From an uncultured Flavobacteriaceae bacterium (GTDB lineage: Bacteria; Bacteroidota; Bacteroidia; Flavobacteriales; Flavobacteriaceae): a stretch of DNA of 64,000 nucleotides. Both the position numbers and the translations under genes were made by a program. Numbering within the stretch: the first letter of the stretch is position 1; each line of letters begins with the position of its first letter. A model generated the notes under the pieces. The model was not told the origin of the DNA. It saw only the letters and a program-made list of their open reading frames with translations, and ran no database searches. Shown here piece by piece: positions 17,271 through 25,897 of this stretch. The stretch lies in NCBI GenBank assembly GCA_947500445.1, contig CANMSB010000013.1, forward strand, positions 1 to 64,000. The letters are read 5' to 3'.

Positions 17271-18065
17271 TTATTTTACCATTCTTGGCACCAGTCCGTT
17301 TTCCGTGTAATCCAGCGTGTAGTACGTAAAGTTCAAGTTTTTTATTTCAAGGTACTTTAGCACCAAAATATGACCATCGATCGGATAATAATGAGACCTG
17401 TTATCTCCTTTTTTTCCTTTTTTGGTAATTTTACTATCGTTTTTTACATCCCTTCGTTGCGCATTCGTAATGCTAATGGTATCCAACCCTCCGTCATTGC
17501 TCAATTCGTAATCCACTAATATCCCATCATAAATGTAGGATACCCCGTTTATTTCGGTAACGGCGTCGATAAATACAAATTCAATATCCTCTACGGTATC
17601 GTTTTCCAACGTAATTTCGGCTCTTGGAAAATCAAAAAACTCTCCTTTAAGCAAATAATGCCAAGCATTCTGGAACCTAAAAAATTTATAGGTACGATCC
17701 CAATTTTTTTTCCGAACGATTTGCTTTAACAAATAGCCGGAAACACCCGCCACAAAAAACATGGAAAGATTATATAAGAGGATGTTTGCCGCATTCTCCT
17801 CGATATTCTTGAAGCTGGTATCGACAGGATTCGACGAGACCACGTTCCCGAACACATAAAGATCGACCTGATAGCCCAAAAATAACGCAAGAAAATACCA
17901 TAGAAATTGAAAAAAGAGACTCGGTAATATCGTAGCGATAAAAACGGCAAAAAGCGTCTCTCTAAAATATTCGCGTGAAAACTCCTCGGAATAGTAAAAA
18001 CGGCGAAAGGCAATACCGGGGACCAACAAAAAGAACAATACCAGCGTGGAAAGCGCAATACTCAT
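17271..18065 (-). CDS. membrane protein of unknown function, DUF6338-like
   Basis: 264 residues: three or four N-terminal transmembrane segments (about 4-20, 38-65 and 98-118) followed by a soluble beta-rich domain (about 140-264). The domain ends in a pattern recalling DUF6338 proteins, with a YPIDGHILVL strand, then an NLNFTYYTLDY strand. The DUF assignment is from memory of that pattern and is tentative. The start overlaps the stop of the upstream 70-residue gene as TAATG, so both are likely translated together. Function unknown. Confidence 0.7.
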   Translation of the reverse strand: MSIALSTLVLFFLLVPGIAFRRFYYSEEFSREYFRETLFAVFIATILPSLFFQFLWYFLALFLGYQVDLYVFGNVVSSNPVDTSFKNIEENAANILLYNLSMFFVAGVSGYLLKQIVRKKNWDRTYKFFRFQNAWHYLLKGEFFDFPRAEITLENDTVEDIEFVFIDAVTEINGVSYIYDGILVDYELSNDGGLDTISITNAQRRDVKNDSKITKKGKKGDNRSHYYPIDGHILVLKYLEIKNLNFTYYTLDYTENGLVPRMVK

Positions 18066-18277
18066 TAGGCAGAACGAAGTTGTTCTTCGGCCAATGCTAT
18101 TTTCTTTTCGGTCTCAACGGATAACTTGAAAACGGCCTCACCTTCGTGCCGTAGCGCCCGAACGGCATTGGCCAACTTTTCGGAATCTTCGCGACTACCC
18201 AAAATAATGCTTACTCTTTTACTGGTAAGCGGTGAATCCGATTTCCAAAACGTACGGAATCGTTTATCGGTTTGCAT
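18065..18277 (-). CDS. small soluble protein coupled to downstream membrane protein
   Basis: 70 residues, basic at the N-terminus and helical, with no signal peptide or recognised domain. Its stop codon shares one base with the start of the downstream membrane protein (TAATG), good evidence that it is translated and acts with it. Small partner proteins of this sort can be regulators or toxins/antitoxins, but nothing in the sequence supports a particular role. Confidence 0.6.
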   Translation of the reverse strand: MQTDKRFRTFWKSDSPLTSKRVSIILGSREDSEKLANAVRALRHEGEAVFKLSVETEKKIALAEEQLRSA

Positions 18278-18361
18278 AGTACTTTTTTATATTCTTTCAA
18301 AATTAATACAAATATAGTTCCAAAACGTAATTATAATAGGGAAAATTGCAATCGCATAGCG

Positions 18362-19786
18362 CTAATACAACTCCCACCCCTTCCGGTAACTACCCTTTAC
18401 CCATTCGTTGGCCATATCCCAATTGGTCACTTTCATCTGATCGCCATCCCACAAAATCTTTCTACGGCCCGGGTACTCAAAAGGATCCCAATCGCCCAGT
18501 TTTTTGCCTTCTTTAAGCCTTTTGTACTGAAATGCCTTTATGGCAAGGTTCCCCATTAAAACCGCTTCGGTCAGTGGGCCCGACCGTTTAAAATCGGATG
18601 AGGTTTCCCCGCCGTTTAAACAGGCGTCCACAAAGTTTTTTTGATGTCCTCCCGTATCCCCTTCGATGCGTTTCAGATAGGGCGTGGGCGGGTTGAGCAG
18701 TTTCATGGTTTCGGAGGGTAGCAAACGTGCATTTCGCGAATAGGTATCGCAGACCAGAATCCCGCGGGTTCCATAAAAAATAGATCCTCCACCGCTATCA
18801 CCGATTTTTTCGGAATCCTTCAACTCGTCCGGCAGGTCGGGCAAAAGCCCTCCATCATACCAATTCAAGGCGATATCGCCATGCTCGGCAGTATTGAACT
18901 TTAAGCGGACAATGGAAGAAGCGGGACAGGAGGCACTATAATCGGCCTCGATAAAATCGCCCACCCAATTGGTGGTGCAACTTGCTTCGGCCTCGGTAGG
19001 ATACCCCAGATCAAGCACCCCGAAAGGTGTTTCCATAATATGGCAGCCCATGTCGCCCAATGCCCCGGTGCCAAAATCCCAAAAACCCCTCCACTTGAAA
19101 GGCAAGTAGGAATCGTTATAATCCCGCATTTTGGCCGGTCCCAACCATAGGTCCCAATCCAGGCCTTTCGGTATGGGATCTTTCCCTTTGGGCACCGGAA
19201 CGCCCTGTGGCCAAACAGGACGGTTCGTCCAACAGTCGACTTTATATACCTTTCCGATAACTCCGGACTGGATCCATTCCTTGGCCTCCCGGCTTCCATC
19301 GCTGGAAGCGCCCTGGTTGCCCATTTGGGTGACGATACCGTTTTCCTTGGCAACCTGCGTCATCATTCTGGCCTCATTAATATTATGGGTGAGAGGTTTT
19401 TCCACGTAAGCGTGCTTTTTTGCCTTCATAAACGGCAAAGCAATCGTAGCATGGGTATGATCCGGAGTGGCCACCATAACCGCATCGATTTTTTTTAGCT
19501 CTTTATCATAGACCTTTCTAAAGTCCTTGTAGCGCTTGGCTTCGGGATAATTGGCATAGGTTTCCGTTGCGCTACGGTCGTCCACATCGCAGAGCGCTAC
19601 GAACTTCACCTGCTGTGTTTCCGTCATACCGCGAATTACACCGGCACCCCGGCCGCCTACCCCAAAAGCGGCAACGTACAAGGTATCGCTCGGCGCAATG
19701 TGTTGTTTCCCCATTACAAAACTGGGAACGATGGAAAAAACGGTCGATGCCGCTGCTGTTTTTTTAATGAACTTTCTTCTTTGCAT
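18362..19786 (-). CDS. Tat-exported Gfo/Idh/MocA family oxidoreductase
   Basis: 474 residues. The N-terminus MQRRKFIKKTAAAST carries a twin-arginine motif (Arg3-Arg4), so export in folded form with bound cofactor is likely. A Rossmann segment AAFGVGGRGAGVIRG (39-53), ATPDHTHATIA (106-116) and the EKP signature (129-131, in HAYVEKPLTHN) identify the NAD(P)-dependent Gfo/Idh/MocA group. In Bacteroidota, Tat-exported members are often glycoside-related, including sugar or polyol dehydrogenases and the alpha-N-acetylgalactosaminidase-like GH109 type. The substrate here cannot be told. It stands alone, with no sugar transport or hydrolase neighbours in the window. Confidence 0.9.
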   Translation of the reverse strand: MQRRKFIKKTAAASTVFSIVPSFVMGKQHIAPSDTLYVAAFGVGGRGAGVIRGMTETQQVKFVALCDVDDRSATETYANYPEAKRYKDFRKVYDKELKKIDAVMVATPDHTHATIALPFMKAKKHAYVEKPLTHNINEARMMTQVAKENGIVTQMGNQGASSDGSREAKEWIQSGVIGKVYKVDCWTNRPVWPQGVPVPKGKDPIPKGLDWDLWLGPAKMRDYNDSYLPFKWRGFWDFGTGALGDMGCHIMETPFGVLDLGYPTEAEASCTTNWVGDFIEADYSASCPASSIVRLKFNTAEHGDIALNWYDGGLLPDLPDELKDSEKIGDSGGGSIFYGTRGILVCDTYSRNARLLPSETMKLLNPPTPYLKRIEGDTGGHQKNFVDACLNGGETSSDFKRSGPLTEAVLMGNLAIKAFQYKRLKEGKKLGDWDPFEYPGRRKILWDGDQMKVTNWDMANEWVKGSYRKGWELY

Positions 19787-20050
19787 GTGTTGAATTGGTT
19801 TTGGTCGCCCAAAGTCTTCCGAGCGCCGGTACGTCTATTTTGTCATTTTTAGGATTCCAAATAGCATTGACCGCTCATAAAAAGGACTTCGTGAAACGTA
19901 AAAATGACCAAACCGTTCCCAAGCCCCGCTTTATAGGCATGTTTGAAGATACAAAAAAATGCTTTTAAGAATACCTCAAAAGCAGCAAGGGGCAACAATA
20001 TTCCATCAATATGAACGCTATACGCGACTATTAAGGTCAAAGATGTTCGA

Positions 20051-20707
20051 TCAGCCTTCCCATTCCTTATAAAACTGGTTCAAATAATCCAACATAAATT
20101 GATGCCGTTCCTCCGCCATTTGTTTGCCGGTAGGCGTGTTCATCCGGTCTTTGAGCAGTAGCAACTTCTCGTAAAAGTGGTTTATTGTAGGGCTTTTTGC
20201 AGCTTTATACGCTTCCTTGGTCAACTGTAGATCGGGCGCTATTTCAGGGTCGTACAAAACCCGATTTTTAAATCCCCCGTAGTTAAAGGCCCTCGCAATC
20301 CCTATAGCCCCTATGGCATCTAAGCGGTCGGCATCCTGCACCACTTGCAGTTCTAATGAACTAAATGGGGCAACGGCCGTAGTTTCCAAGCTATTTTTAA
20401 AGGAGATGTTCTCGATAATCTTTACCACATGGGTCAATACCGGATCGGCAACGGCTTTCGACCTTAAAAAAGTACTTGCCACCTTCGGGCCTACCGTCTC
20501 GTCGCCATCGTGAAATTTTGCATCCGCGATATCGTGCAACAAAGCCCCCAAGGCGACAATGAGCGGATCGACCGGTTCCTGTTTTGCGATACTTTGGGCA
20601 TTGTTAAAAACACGCTGTATATGAAACCAATCGTGTCCCCCCTCGGCGCCTTTTAAAGTACGTTTTACAAACGCGATAGTGTCCTCGATCAATTGTGGTC
20701 CGTTCAT
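20051..20707 (-). CDS. HD-domain phosphohydrolase
   Basis: 218 residues. The HD metal-binding signature is spread over H...HD...D: DWFHIQRVFNNA (His near 27), ALLHDIADAKF (His-Asp near 57-58) and VQDADRLDAIGAIGIARAF (Asp near 128). This pattern matches the YedJ/YpgQ group of small HD hydrolases, some of which act on nucleotides. The substrate here is not predictable. Its start overlaps the stop of the upstream acyltransferase gene by four bases (ATGA), so the two are co-translated, although a functional link is not obvious. Confidence 0.88.
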   Translation of the reverse strand: MNGPQLIEDTIAFVKRTLKGAEGGHDWFHIQRVFNNAQSIAKQEPVDPLIVALGALLHDIADAKFHDGDETVGPKVASTFLRSKAVADPVLTHVVKIIENISFKNSLETTAVAPFSSLELQVVQDADRLDAIGAIGIARAFNYGGFKNRVLYDPEIAPDLQLTKEAYKAAKSPTINHFYEKLLLLKDRMNTPTGKQMAEERHQFMLDYLNQFYKEWEG

Positions 20708-21441
20708 TTGAAAGAAGTTATTCCCGAAACTACTTTTGCTTCGATTTTTGTTAAGAGCGCATCCACGTCCCCTTCATTTTTAATGGGCTCGTGCACATCA
20801 AAAGTAATACGGTTACCAATGCCGTTGGGAAACTTTCCGTAGCGCAGCATTTTCCAGGAATCGTTGATGCTTATGGGAACGATCAGTGCCGAAGGTGCCT
20901 TTTTCAAGAGTATTTTAAGTCCGGTTGTCTTAAAAGGCTTGGGATGCCCGGTACGGCTCCGGGTACCTTCGGGAAAAATAACGGCTCCCCGCGCATTGTT
21001 TTCGATATATTCTCCCAATTTGGCGATTTCGCGGAGCGCCTGTTTGCTGTCTTTTCGGTCGATCAACGCAGAACCGCCATGCCTGAGATTGTACGATACG
21101 CTCGGGATTCCCTTGCCCAACTCTTTTTTACTCACAAATTTGGGTTCTTGCCGTCGCATGAACCAAATGATCGGTGGAATATCATGCATGCTCTGGTGGT
21201 TCAGCACCAATATGGTGGGGCGATCTTTGGGAATTTTATGCGGGTTGTTAAAGCGATAGGTAGTGCCCAACAAATGGGTACAACGCATCAACGACCAGTT
21301 CAGCAGGGCGACACTTGCCCGATGTGGACCATAACCGAACAAATTAAAGCAGAGCCATTGCACCGGATGAAACACCAAAAGGCACAACCCAAAGAAAAAA
21401 AGATATACCGCACTTAAAGGGTACGCCACTATTTTTCGCAT
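20704..21441 (-). CDS. plsC: 1-acyl-sn-glycerol-3-phosphate acyltransferase (PlsC family)
   Basis: 245 residues, an inner-membrane acyltransferase of the PlsC family that makes phosphatidic acid from lysophosphatidic acid. An N-terminal membrane segment (about 8-35) precedes the catalytic NHQSMHD (HxxxxD motif, about residues 81-87). The FPEGTRSRTG substrate-binding block follows near 155. The exact acyl acceptor is inferred from the family; some relatives acylate other lipids. The overlapping downstream partner is an HD hydrolase. Confidence 0.9.
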   Translation of the reverse strand: MRKIVAYPLSAVYLFFFGLCLLVFHPVQWLCFNLFGYGPHRASVALLNWSLMRCTHLLGTTYRFNNPHKIPKDRPTILVLNHQSMHDIPPIIWFMRRQEPKFVSKKELGKGIPSVSYNLRHGGSALIDRKDSKQALREIAKLGEYIENNARGAVIFPEGTRSRTGHPKPFKTTGLKILLKKAPSALIVPISINDSWKMLRYGKFPNGIGNRITFDVHEPIKNEGDVDALLTKIEAKVVSGITSFK

Positions 21442-21750
21442 AACGCAAAAATAAGATTCTATTCTACTTCAAAATACAAAAAACGACCCTAACCTAAGGC
21501 AACACCAGTAAACTTTCCCAATTGGTCGGAAAAGCCCTATTTTTCGTCAGCATATGCTGTCTTTTTAATCGCCGCGCCCCTACCTTGTATTATTTTAGCT
21601 TTAAAATGGTATCATCTGATTTTTGGTAAAACCACTTCAATAAAAAAGACCATTTCCGGTAAGAAATGATCTTTTCAGTGGTAATGTCAATTATCTTTTC
21701 GCCTAGAAACCGAACGCTATGGTTGTAGGTTCGCTCCTTGGCAACACCTT
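21442..21750. other. intergenic region between plsC and bacilliredoxin genes
   Basis: 309 bp without a supportable gene. It contains a half copy of the 26-nt palindrome family (TTAAAATGGTAT, 21601-21612) and the hairpin listed separately at 21644-21675. Confidence 0.6.
21644..21675 (-). terminator. probable intrinsic terminator after bacilliredoxin gene
   Basis: AAAAGACCATTTC (21644-21656) and GAAATGATCTTTT (21663-21675) form a 13-bp stem with one mismatch and a 6-nt loop. On the minus strand it ends in TCTTTTTTA, giving the T-run of an intrinsic terminator. It lies 76 bp beyond the bacilliredoxin stop. Confidence 0.65.
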
Positions 21751-22164
21751 TCAGGCACAAAACTCGTCAAAGGCACCTTTAAGGTTTTCCGCGATCATTT
21801 CCGCGGGACGCCCTTCGATATGATGTCGTTCGATCATGTGTACCAACTCCCCATCTTTAAACAGCGCCATGCTCGGCGAAGAGGGTGGAAACGGAACCAT
21901 CAAATTCCTGGCCGCATCTACCGCTTCGGTATCTACCCCGGCAAAAACGGTTACGGTATGATCGGGCTTTTTATCGTTCTGCAAACTCATTTTTGCGGCA
22001 GGTCTCGCATTGGCGGCGGCACAGCCACAAACCGAATTGACCACAACCAAAACGGTTCCCTCTTGGGAAATCGCTTTTTCGACCGCTTCGGCCGTATATA
22101 ACTCTTCAAACCCGGCGGTGGCCAAGTCTTCTCTCATAGGTTTTACTAATTCTGCAGGATACAT
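21751..22164 (-). CDS. BrxA/BrxB family bacilliredoxin
   Basis: 137 residues, the usual length. The motif SVCGCAAANARPA contains the Cys46-Gly-Cys48 active site typical of the BrxA/BrxB (YphP/YqiW) family with its thioredoxin-like fold. Known members remove bacillithiol from proteins after oxidative stress. Whether this organism makes bacillithiol is not visible here, so a general disulfide-reductase role is possible. It is monocistronic, with a probable terminator downstream, and divergent from the TerB/DnaJ gene. Confidence 0.93.
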   Translation of the reverse strand: MYPAELVKPMREDLATAGFEELYTAEAVEKAISQEGTVLVVVNSVCGCAAANARPAAKMSLQNDKKPDHTVTVFAGVDTEAVDAARNLMVPFPPSSPSMALFKDGELVHMIERHHIEGRPAEMIAENLKGAFDEFCA

Positions 22165-22361
22165 AGTCTCATTTTTTATTTAAAGATTCAAATATACCAA
22201 ATTTGTCTTGTTTTTTCGTTCCCTTAACAAAACAACAACAGCCCTGCAAACAGCAATACCATTTCTATTGCGCCGTATTTCCGTTACGGTTTGAATTTGA
22301 TGCCAAGTGCGAAAGCGGTTTCTCGGCAAAATCCTATCTTTGGCCGAAAATCGAAGGTCAT

Positions 22362-23096
22362 ATGATCAAATGGGTCGGGGCATTTTTAGGATACTATCTT
22401 TTTCGTCTACCGGGTGCCGTTCTCGGCTTTTTGGTAGGGAGCCTTATCGATAGCGCAAGCACCAAAGGAGGTAAGGCACAAACAATTTTGAAGGACATGA
22501 CCCGCCAAACGGTCTCTCCCGCCGATTTTGAACTCAATCTATTATCGCTCTGCTCCTTGGTTATTAAAGCGGACGGTACGGTGAGCAAGACCGAAATGGA
22601 CTATGTACGCCAGTATTTTGTACAGACGTATGGAAAGGACAAGGCCAATGCCATCTTTCGAACGTTCAACGAGATCAATAAAAAACGTGAAATCTCCGCT
22701 CAACGAGTTTGTACTTACCTCAACCAACGCACACGGTACGAGGTGCGTTTGCAACTCTTACACTTCCTTTTCGGAATCGCACAGGCCGATGGCACCGTAA
22801 GCAAGGCGGAAATTCGAAAAATTCAAGAAATTGCGGGCTACTTTCGGGTGTCTTCCCGCGATTTTGACAGTATTCAGGCCATGTTCGTAAAAGCGGCCAA
22901 CAATGCCTATAAAATTTTGGAGATCGATAAGACGGCTACGGATAACGAAGTAAAAAAAGCCTATAGAAATATGGCCAAAAAATACCATCCCGACCGTGTA
23001 AACACCCAGGACGAGGCTATTAAGAAAGGGGCCGAGGAAAAGTTCAAGGAAGTACAAAAAGCCTACGAAATTATACAGTCCGAACGGGGGTTGTAG
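22362..23096 (+). CDS. TerB-like/DnaJ-domain membrane protein (DjlA-like)
   Basis: 244 residues from the ATG at 22362. An N-terminal hydrophobic segment ([21 protein letters not shown], about 5-26) is followed by a TerB-like helical domain (about 50-150) and a C-terminal J domain. The J domain contains YHPD, the HPD tripeptide that stimulates Hsp70 ATPase. This architecture is that of DjlA, a membrane-anchored DnaK co-chaperone. An upstream in-frame ATG at 22203 is rejected because it removes the N-terminal anchor position and because a TATCTTTG -7 element lies at 22335-22342, just before the chosen start. It is convergent with hemJ across a shared palindrome. Confidence 0.9.
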   Translation: MIKWVGAFLGYYLFRLPGAVLGFLVGSLIDSASTKGGKAQTILKDMTRQTVSPADFELNLLSLCSLVIKADGTVSKTEMDYVRQYFVQTYGKDKANAIFRTFNEINKKREISAQRVCTYLNQRTRYEVRLQLLHFLFGIAQADGTVSKAEIRKIQEIAGYFRVSSRDFDSIQAMFVKAANNAYKILEIDKTATDNEVKKAYRNMAKKYHPDRVNTQDEAIKKGAEEKFKEVQKAYEIIQSERGL

Positions 23097-23132
23097 GCCA
23101 AATTCCATTTTATTCGGAATAGGGTAGTGCCC

Positions 23133-23158
23133 ATACCATTTTAACTTTGAAATGGTAT
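23133..23158. repeat. 26-nt palindrome family, copy between djlA-like gene and hemJ
   Basis: Perfect ATACCATTT-N8-AAATGGTAT between convergent genes. It ends on the first base of the hemJ stop codon, so it may also serve as a bidirectional transcription stop. Confidence 0.8.
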
Positions 23159-23700
23159 TAGGCTTCCGGATTCTTTTTCCGGATTTTTTTATACAGCCGT
23201 ATGCCCAATAGCAATAGCAATCCCAATACGATAATACCACCAACTCCAAAGGCCCAACTCATTTTAGTCCTTATGATGACCAGAAAAACCACCGCAAAGA
23301 GGATGATCGTAGCTACCTCGTTCCAAATGCGCATGTAGTTGCTGGTATAGCGGACTTCGTTCCGCTGCAGTTGCTTAAAAATTAGGTGGTTTTTGATGTG
23401 ATAGGCGATGAGCAATCCTACAAATCCCAGTTTTATGTGCATCCAAGGTTGGCTAAGCCATGAGGGCATCAACAGTAGCATCCATACCGCAAAAAAGGTA
23501 CAAAGTACCGCCGAGGGCCAGGTGATAATGTACCAAAGCCGTTTCGTCATCAACTGGAGCTGTTTTACCAATATTTCTTTATCCGGTGACGGTTTTTTAG
23601 AAGCTTCAATATGGTAAATGAACAATCGGGGAATGTAAAAGAGTCCTGCGAACCACGTAATCACAAAAACTAAATGAAGGGCTTTAATGTAGTTGTACAC
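23158..23700 (-). CDS. hemJ: HemJ-type protoporphyrinogen oxidase (CopD-like)
   Basis: 180 residues with about four to five transmembrane helices. KALHLVFVITWFAGLFY with His9 and the PRLFIYH segment are the HemJ (UPF0093/CopD-like) signature. WMHIKLGFVGLLIAYH carries further conserved histidines. HemJ oxidises protoporphyrinogen IX to protoporphyrin IX in the membrane, the step between coproporphyrinogen processing and ferrochelatase. This fills a gap between the hemA-CD-E operon and hemH in the same window, although the three loci are separate. A charged C-terminal tail (KKIRKKNPEA) is cytosolic. The longer C-terminus with an additional hydrophobic helix is slightly unusual. Confidence 0.88.
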   Translation of the reverse strand: MYNYIKALHLVFVITWFAGLFYIPRLFIYHIEASKKPSPDKEILVKQLQLMTKRLWYIITWPSAVLCTFFAVWMLLLMPSWLSQPWMHIKLGFVGLLIAYHIKNHLIFKQLQRNEVRYTSNYMRIWNEVATIILFAVVFLVIIRTKMSWAFGVGGIIVLGLLLLLGIRLYKKIRKKNPEA

Positions 23701-23776
23701 GGTATGGAATACTTAGGTATAAGGGTACGGTGCCCAACTCCGTAAAAGGAGTATAAGCGTTGGCCAAAGGTACATA

Positions 23777-23802
23777 ATACCAATTTACCTTTAAAATGAT
23801 AT
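23777..23802. repeat. degenerate copy of 26-nt palindrome family
   Basis: ATACCAATTT-ACCT-TTAAAATGATAT keeps the family length and ends but has several mismatches. It is seven bases from the 102-nt repeat copy at 23809. Confidence 0.5.
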
Positions 23803-23808
23803 GCGTCG

Positions 23809-23910
23809 GTAAATAACCTCGGGGCAAGCCCACGAGGCATTAGAACGAAAATTAACATTGATTTCAACGCAAACGTCGGAGCATTTTAAATCTCGATTAT
23901 CGAGTAAAAC
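23809..23910. repeat. 102-nt structured intergenic repeat, copy 1
   Basis: About 94% identical, without gaps, to 29233-29334. It contains three internal dyads: CCTCG...CGAGG enclosing GGGC-AA-GCCC, a degenerate GACGC/GCGTC arm, and CTCGA-TTA-TCGAG. It lies 34 bp beyond the stop of the dioxygenase gene. The structure suggests a mobile or REP-like element, or a remnant of one. Confidence 0.85.
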
Positions 23911-23943
23911 CGTTCCTTTTTATTGGTCTTCGGCAAGGGCGGG

Positions 23944-24822
23944 CTATCGGGGCAAAAGCAGCGGAAAAAAGCTTCCCGAAATTTTTTCGCCTTTTGGTAT
24001 GGGTGGCACTCCCGGCAACAAAGGGTCGTTGGTATTGCTTACCGTACCATCGGCAAAAACGTTGAGCACAAATGCCCTTCTGCGTCGGTCGGAACGATTT
24101 TCATAGGATCCGTGCACCATAAGCGGGTGATGAAACGTAGCATACCCCTTCTTCAAGGGAACGGGCACCGGTTCAAATGCCGCTTTCTGTTCCTCGGACA
24201 GATAGTCCATCAAACCTTCCATATCTCCGGCGAGCTCGGGTTTTTCCAATAGCCCCCAAGTATGGCTCTTTGAAATATAGTGCAGACATCCATTTTCAGT
24301 AGAAGCATCATCAAGCCCGGTCCAACAGGTCAAATGCTGCATGGCAATGGTGCGCGTCCAATACGAATAATCCTGATGCCAAGCCACCACACCGCCATGT
24401 TGGGCCGGTTTGCAAAAAAGCTGGTCGTGCCAAAAACGGACCGCCTTGTCCTCCAAAAGCTGGCTTGCCGCCATTAAAAAAGCGGGGTTCCACAACACGT
24501 CGTGAAAGGCTTCCGATATACGCCAGTGCCCAAGGGAGTGAAACAATACGGAATCGGGGTCGTTGGATTCATTGGTATGAAATTCATGGAACAACGCATT
24601 TCCGGGGTGCTCCGGATCCATAATTTCGGCCAGTTCCCGATTTAGGACCGACACCTGGTCCGGCTCTAAAAGTTTGATGCCGGATACATACCCAAACTCA
24701 TGAAAATGTGCCACCTGTTCCTCCGACAAGCGATACGGTTCCCATTCCTCAGGAGTTTTGGGCATTTGGAACAAGTTTCCTATCGGATGGTGAATTTTGG
24801 AAAGGTCTTTAACGTGGGCCAT
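23944..24822 (-). CDS. phytanoyl-CoA dioxygenase family protein
   Basis: 292 residues from the ATG at 24822, chosen because the upstream extension (to 24933) is basic and unlike the family. The Fe(II)/2-oxoglutarate facial triad is visible as WHQD (His149, Asp151) and HHPLMVHGS (His237), followed by the arginine-rich 2-oxoglutarate-binding segment. The family hydroxylates diverse small molecules; the substrate here is unknown. It is divergent from an AraC regulator with a cupin-type sensor domain. Such pairs often mean local control by the substrate, which is inference. Confidence 0.88.
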   Translation of the reverse strand: MAHVKDLSKIHHPIGNLFQMPKTPEEWEPYRLSEEQVAHFHEFGYVSGIKLLEPDQVSVLNRELAEIMDPEHPGNALFHEFHTNESNDPDSVLFHSLGHWRISEAFHDVLWNPAFLMAASQLLEDKAVRFWHDQLFCKPAQHGGVVAWHQDYSYWTRTIAMQHLTCWTGLDDASTENGCLHYISKSHTWGLLEKPELAGDMEGLMDYLSEEQKAAFEPVPVPLKKGYATFHHPLMVHGSYENRSDRRRRAFVLNVFADGTVSNTNDPLLPGVPPIPKGEKISGSFFPLLLPR

Positions 24823-24996
24823 AATAGTAGTTGTTTGAAACAAAATTAAGCGTTCCCTTTTTTTTGTCCATTGCGCATTTTGCTCAAATAATACCCTATA
24901 TTGACCTTGATTATGGTGTTTTTTCGTTTTCAATTACAAAATAGACATCTAAAAATGCCGTTTCGGTAGCCGTCATACCCTCAAAAAGAATCCATC

Positions 24997-25851
24997 ATGG
25001 AACCAACGTTCGAAAAAATAACGACTTCCGTTACTAGCTCTTTCAGAGCCTATCGCTATCAAAAAAAGGAGTTCGATGCTCCCTGGCATTTTCATCCGGA
25101 ATATGAGCTTACACTTATCCGAAAAAGTAAGGGCATTCGGTATGTAGGAAACCATGTGGAACGTTTCGTTCCGGGCGATCTTGTACTGATTCCCCCGAAC
25201 GTTCCACATTGTTGGAAAAATACGGCCGGGGACCCACGGCCGTCGGAAGCGATCGTTATACAGTGGCGGGCGGATGTATTCGGTAAAGGGTGGCAACAAA
25301 AAATAGAGTTCGCCCCTATCGCCGAACTTTTGGAGCGCAACGTGTGCGGCATCCAATTTGATTCCGAGCTGGTGGATCGGCTGCTTCCAGAACTAAAAAG
25401 GATTTTGGGGAGCCATGGTTTAGCGCGCTATATCTCATTTTTAAAGCTGTTAAAGACTCTGGCCGGTACTAAAAAATACCGTTCGTTATCCTCCAGAACC
25501 GTCCCCGGCCGTTTGGATGCCACGGCAAGCCGTCGTATCGATACCATTCAAAACTTCGTAACGCAACACTATCAAAGAAAAATTACCTTGGGCGAAATGG
25601 CGACCTTAACACATATGTCGGAAGCCGCCTTTTGTCGGTTTTTCAAACGTATTTTCGGAAAAACATTTTTCGCCTTCCTCAACGAATATAAAATACAAAC
25701 GGCATGTGCACTGTTGGCAACCAGGCAACAACAGGTAGCCCAGGTGGCATATGCCTGCGGCTACGAAAGTCTTCCTTTTTTCTATCGGCAGTTTAAAAAA
25801 TTCACCGGTACCAGTCCTTTACAATATCAAAAAAACAATGAACTCGTTTAA
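24997..25851 (+). CDS. AraC family regulator with cupin-type N-terminal domain
   Basis: 284 residues. The N-terminus has the cupin-like beta pattern WHFHPEYELTLIRKSKG and VPGDLVLIPPNVPHCWKN (residues 28-70), typical of sugar- or metabolite-sensing AraC proteins. The C-terminal 100 residues form the double helix-turn-helix (LGEMATLTHMSEAAFCRFFK; VAYACGYESLPFFYRQFKKFTG). It is divergent from the phytanoyl-CoA dioxygenase gene, 174 bp apart, and is the obvious candidate for its control. The last codons lie within a strong hairpin. Confidence 0.92.
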   Translation: MEPTFEKITTSVTSSFRAYRYQKKEFDAPWHFHPEYELTLIRKSKGIRYVGNHVERFVPGDLVLIPPNVPHCWKNTAGDPRPSEAIVIQWRADVFGKGWQQKIEFAPIAELLERNVCGIQFDSELVDRLLPELKRILGSHGLARYISFLKLLKTLAGTKKYRSLSSRTVPGRLDATASRRIDTIQNFVTQHYQRKITLGEMATLTHMSEAAFCRFFKRIFGKTFFAFLNEYKIQTACALLATRQQQVAQVAYACGYESLPFFYRQFKKFTGTSPLQYQKNNELV

Positions 25852-25865
25852 AAACGAGTTCATTG
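25836..25865. terminator. bidirectional hairpin between convergent genes
   Basis: CAATGAACTCGTTT (25836-25849) and AAACGAGTTCATTG (25852-25865) are perfect inverse repeats with only two bases between. The element includes the AraC stop codon and lies 33 bp beyond the stop of the facing gene. No long T-run is present, so termination strength is uncertain. Confidence 0.65.
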
Positions 25866-25897
25866 TATACCAGTCTTCGGTCCCTCCTTGGCAATAC

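Noticed and set aside
19849-20040. 63-residue frame between the HD hydrolase and oxidoreductase genes
   Set aside because: Irregular hydrophobic and cysteine-containing sequence, no promoter, and no coupling; probably chance.
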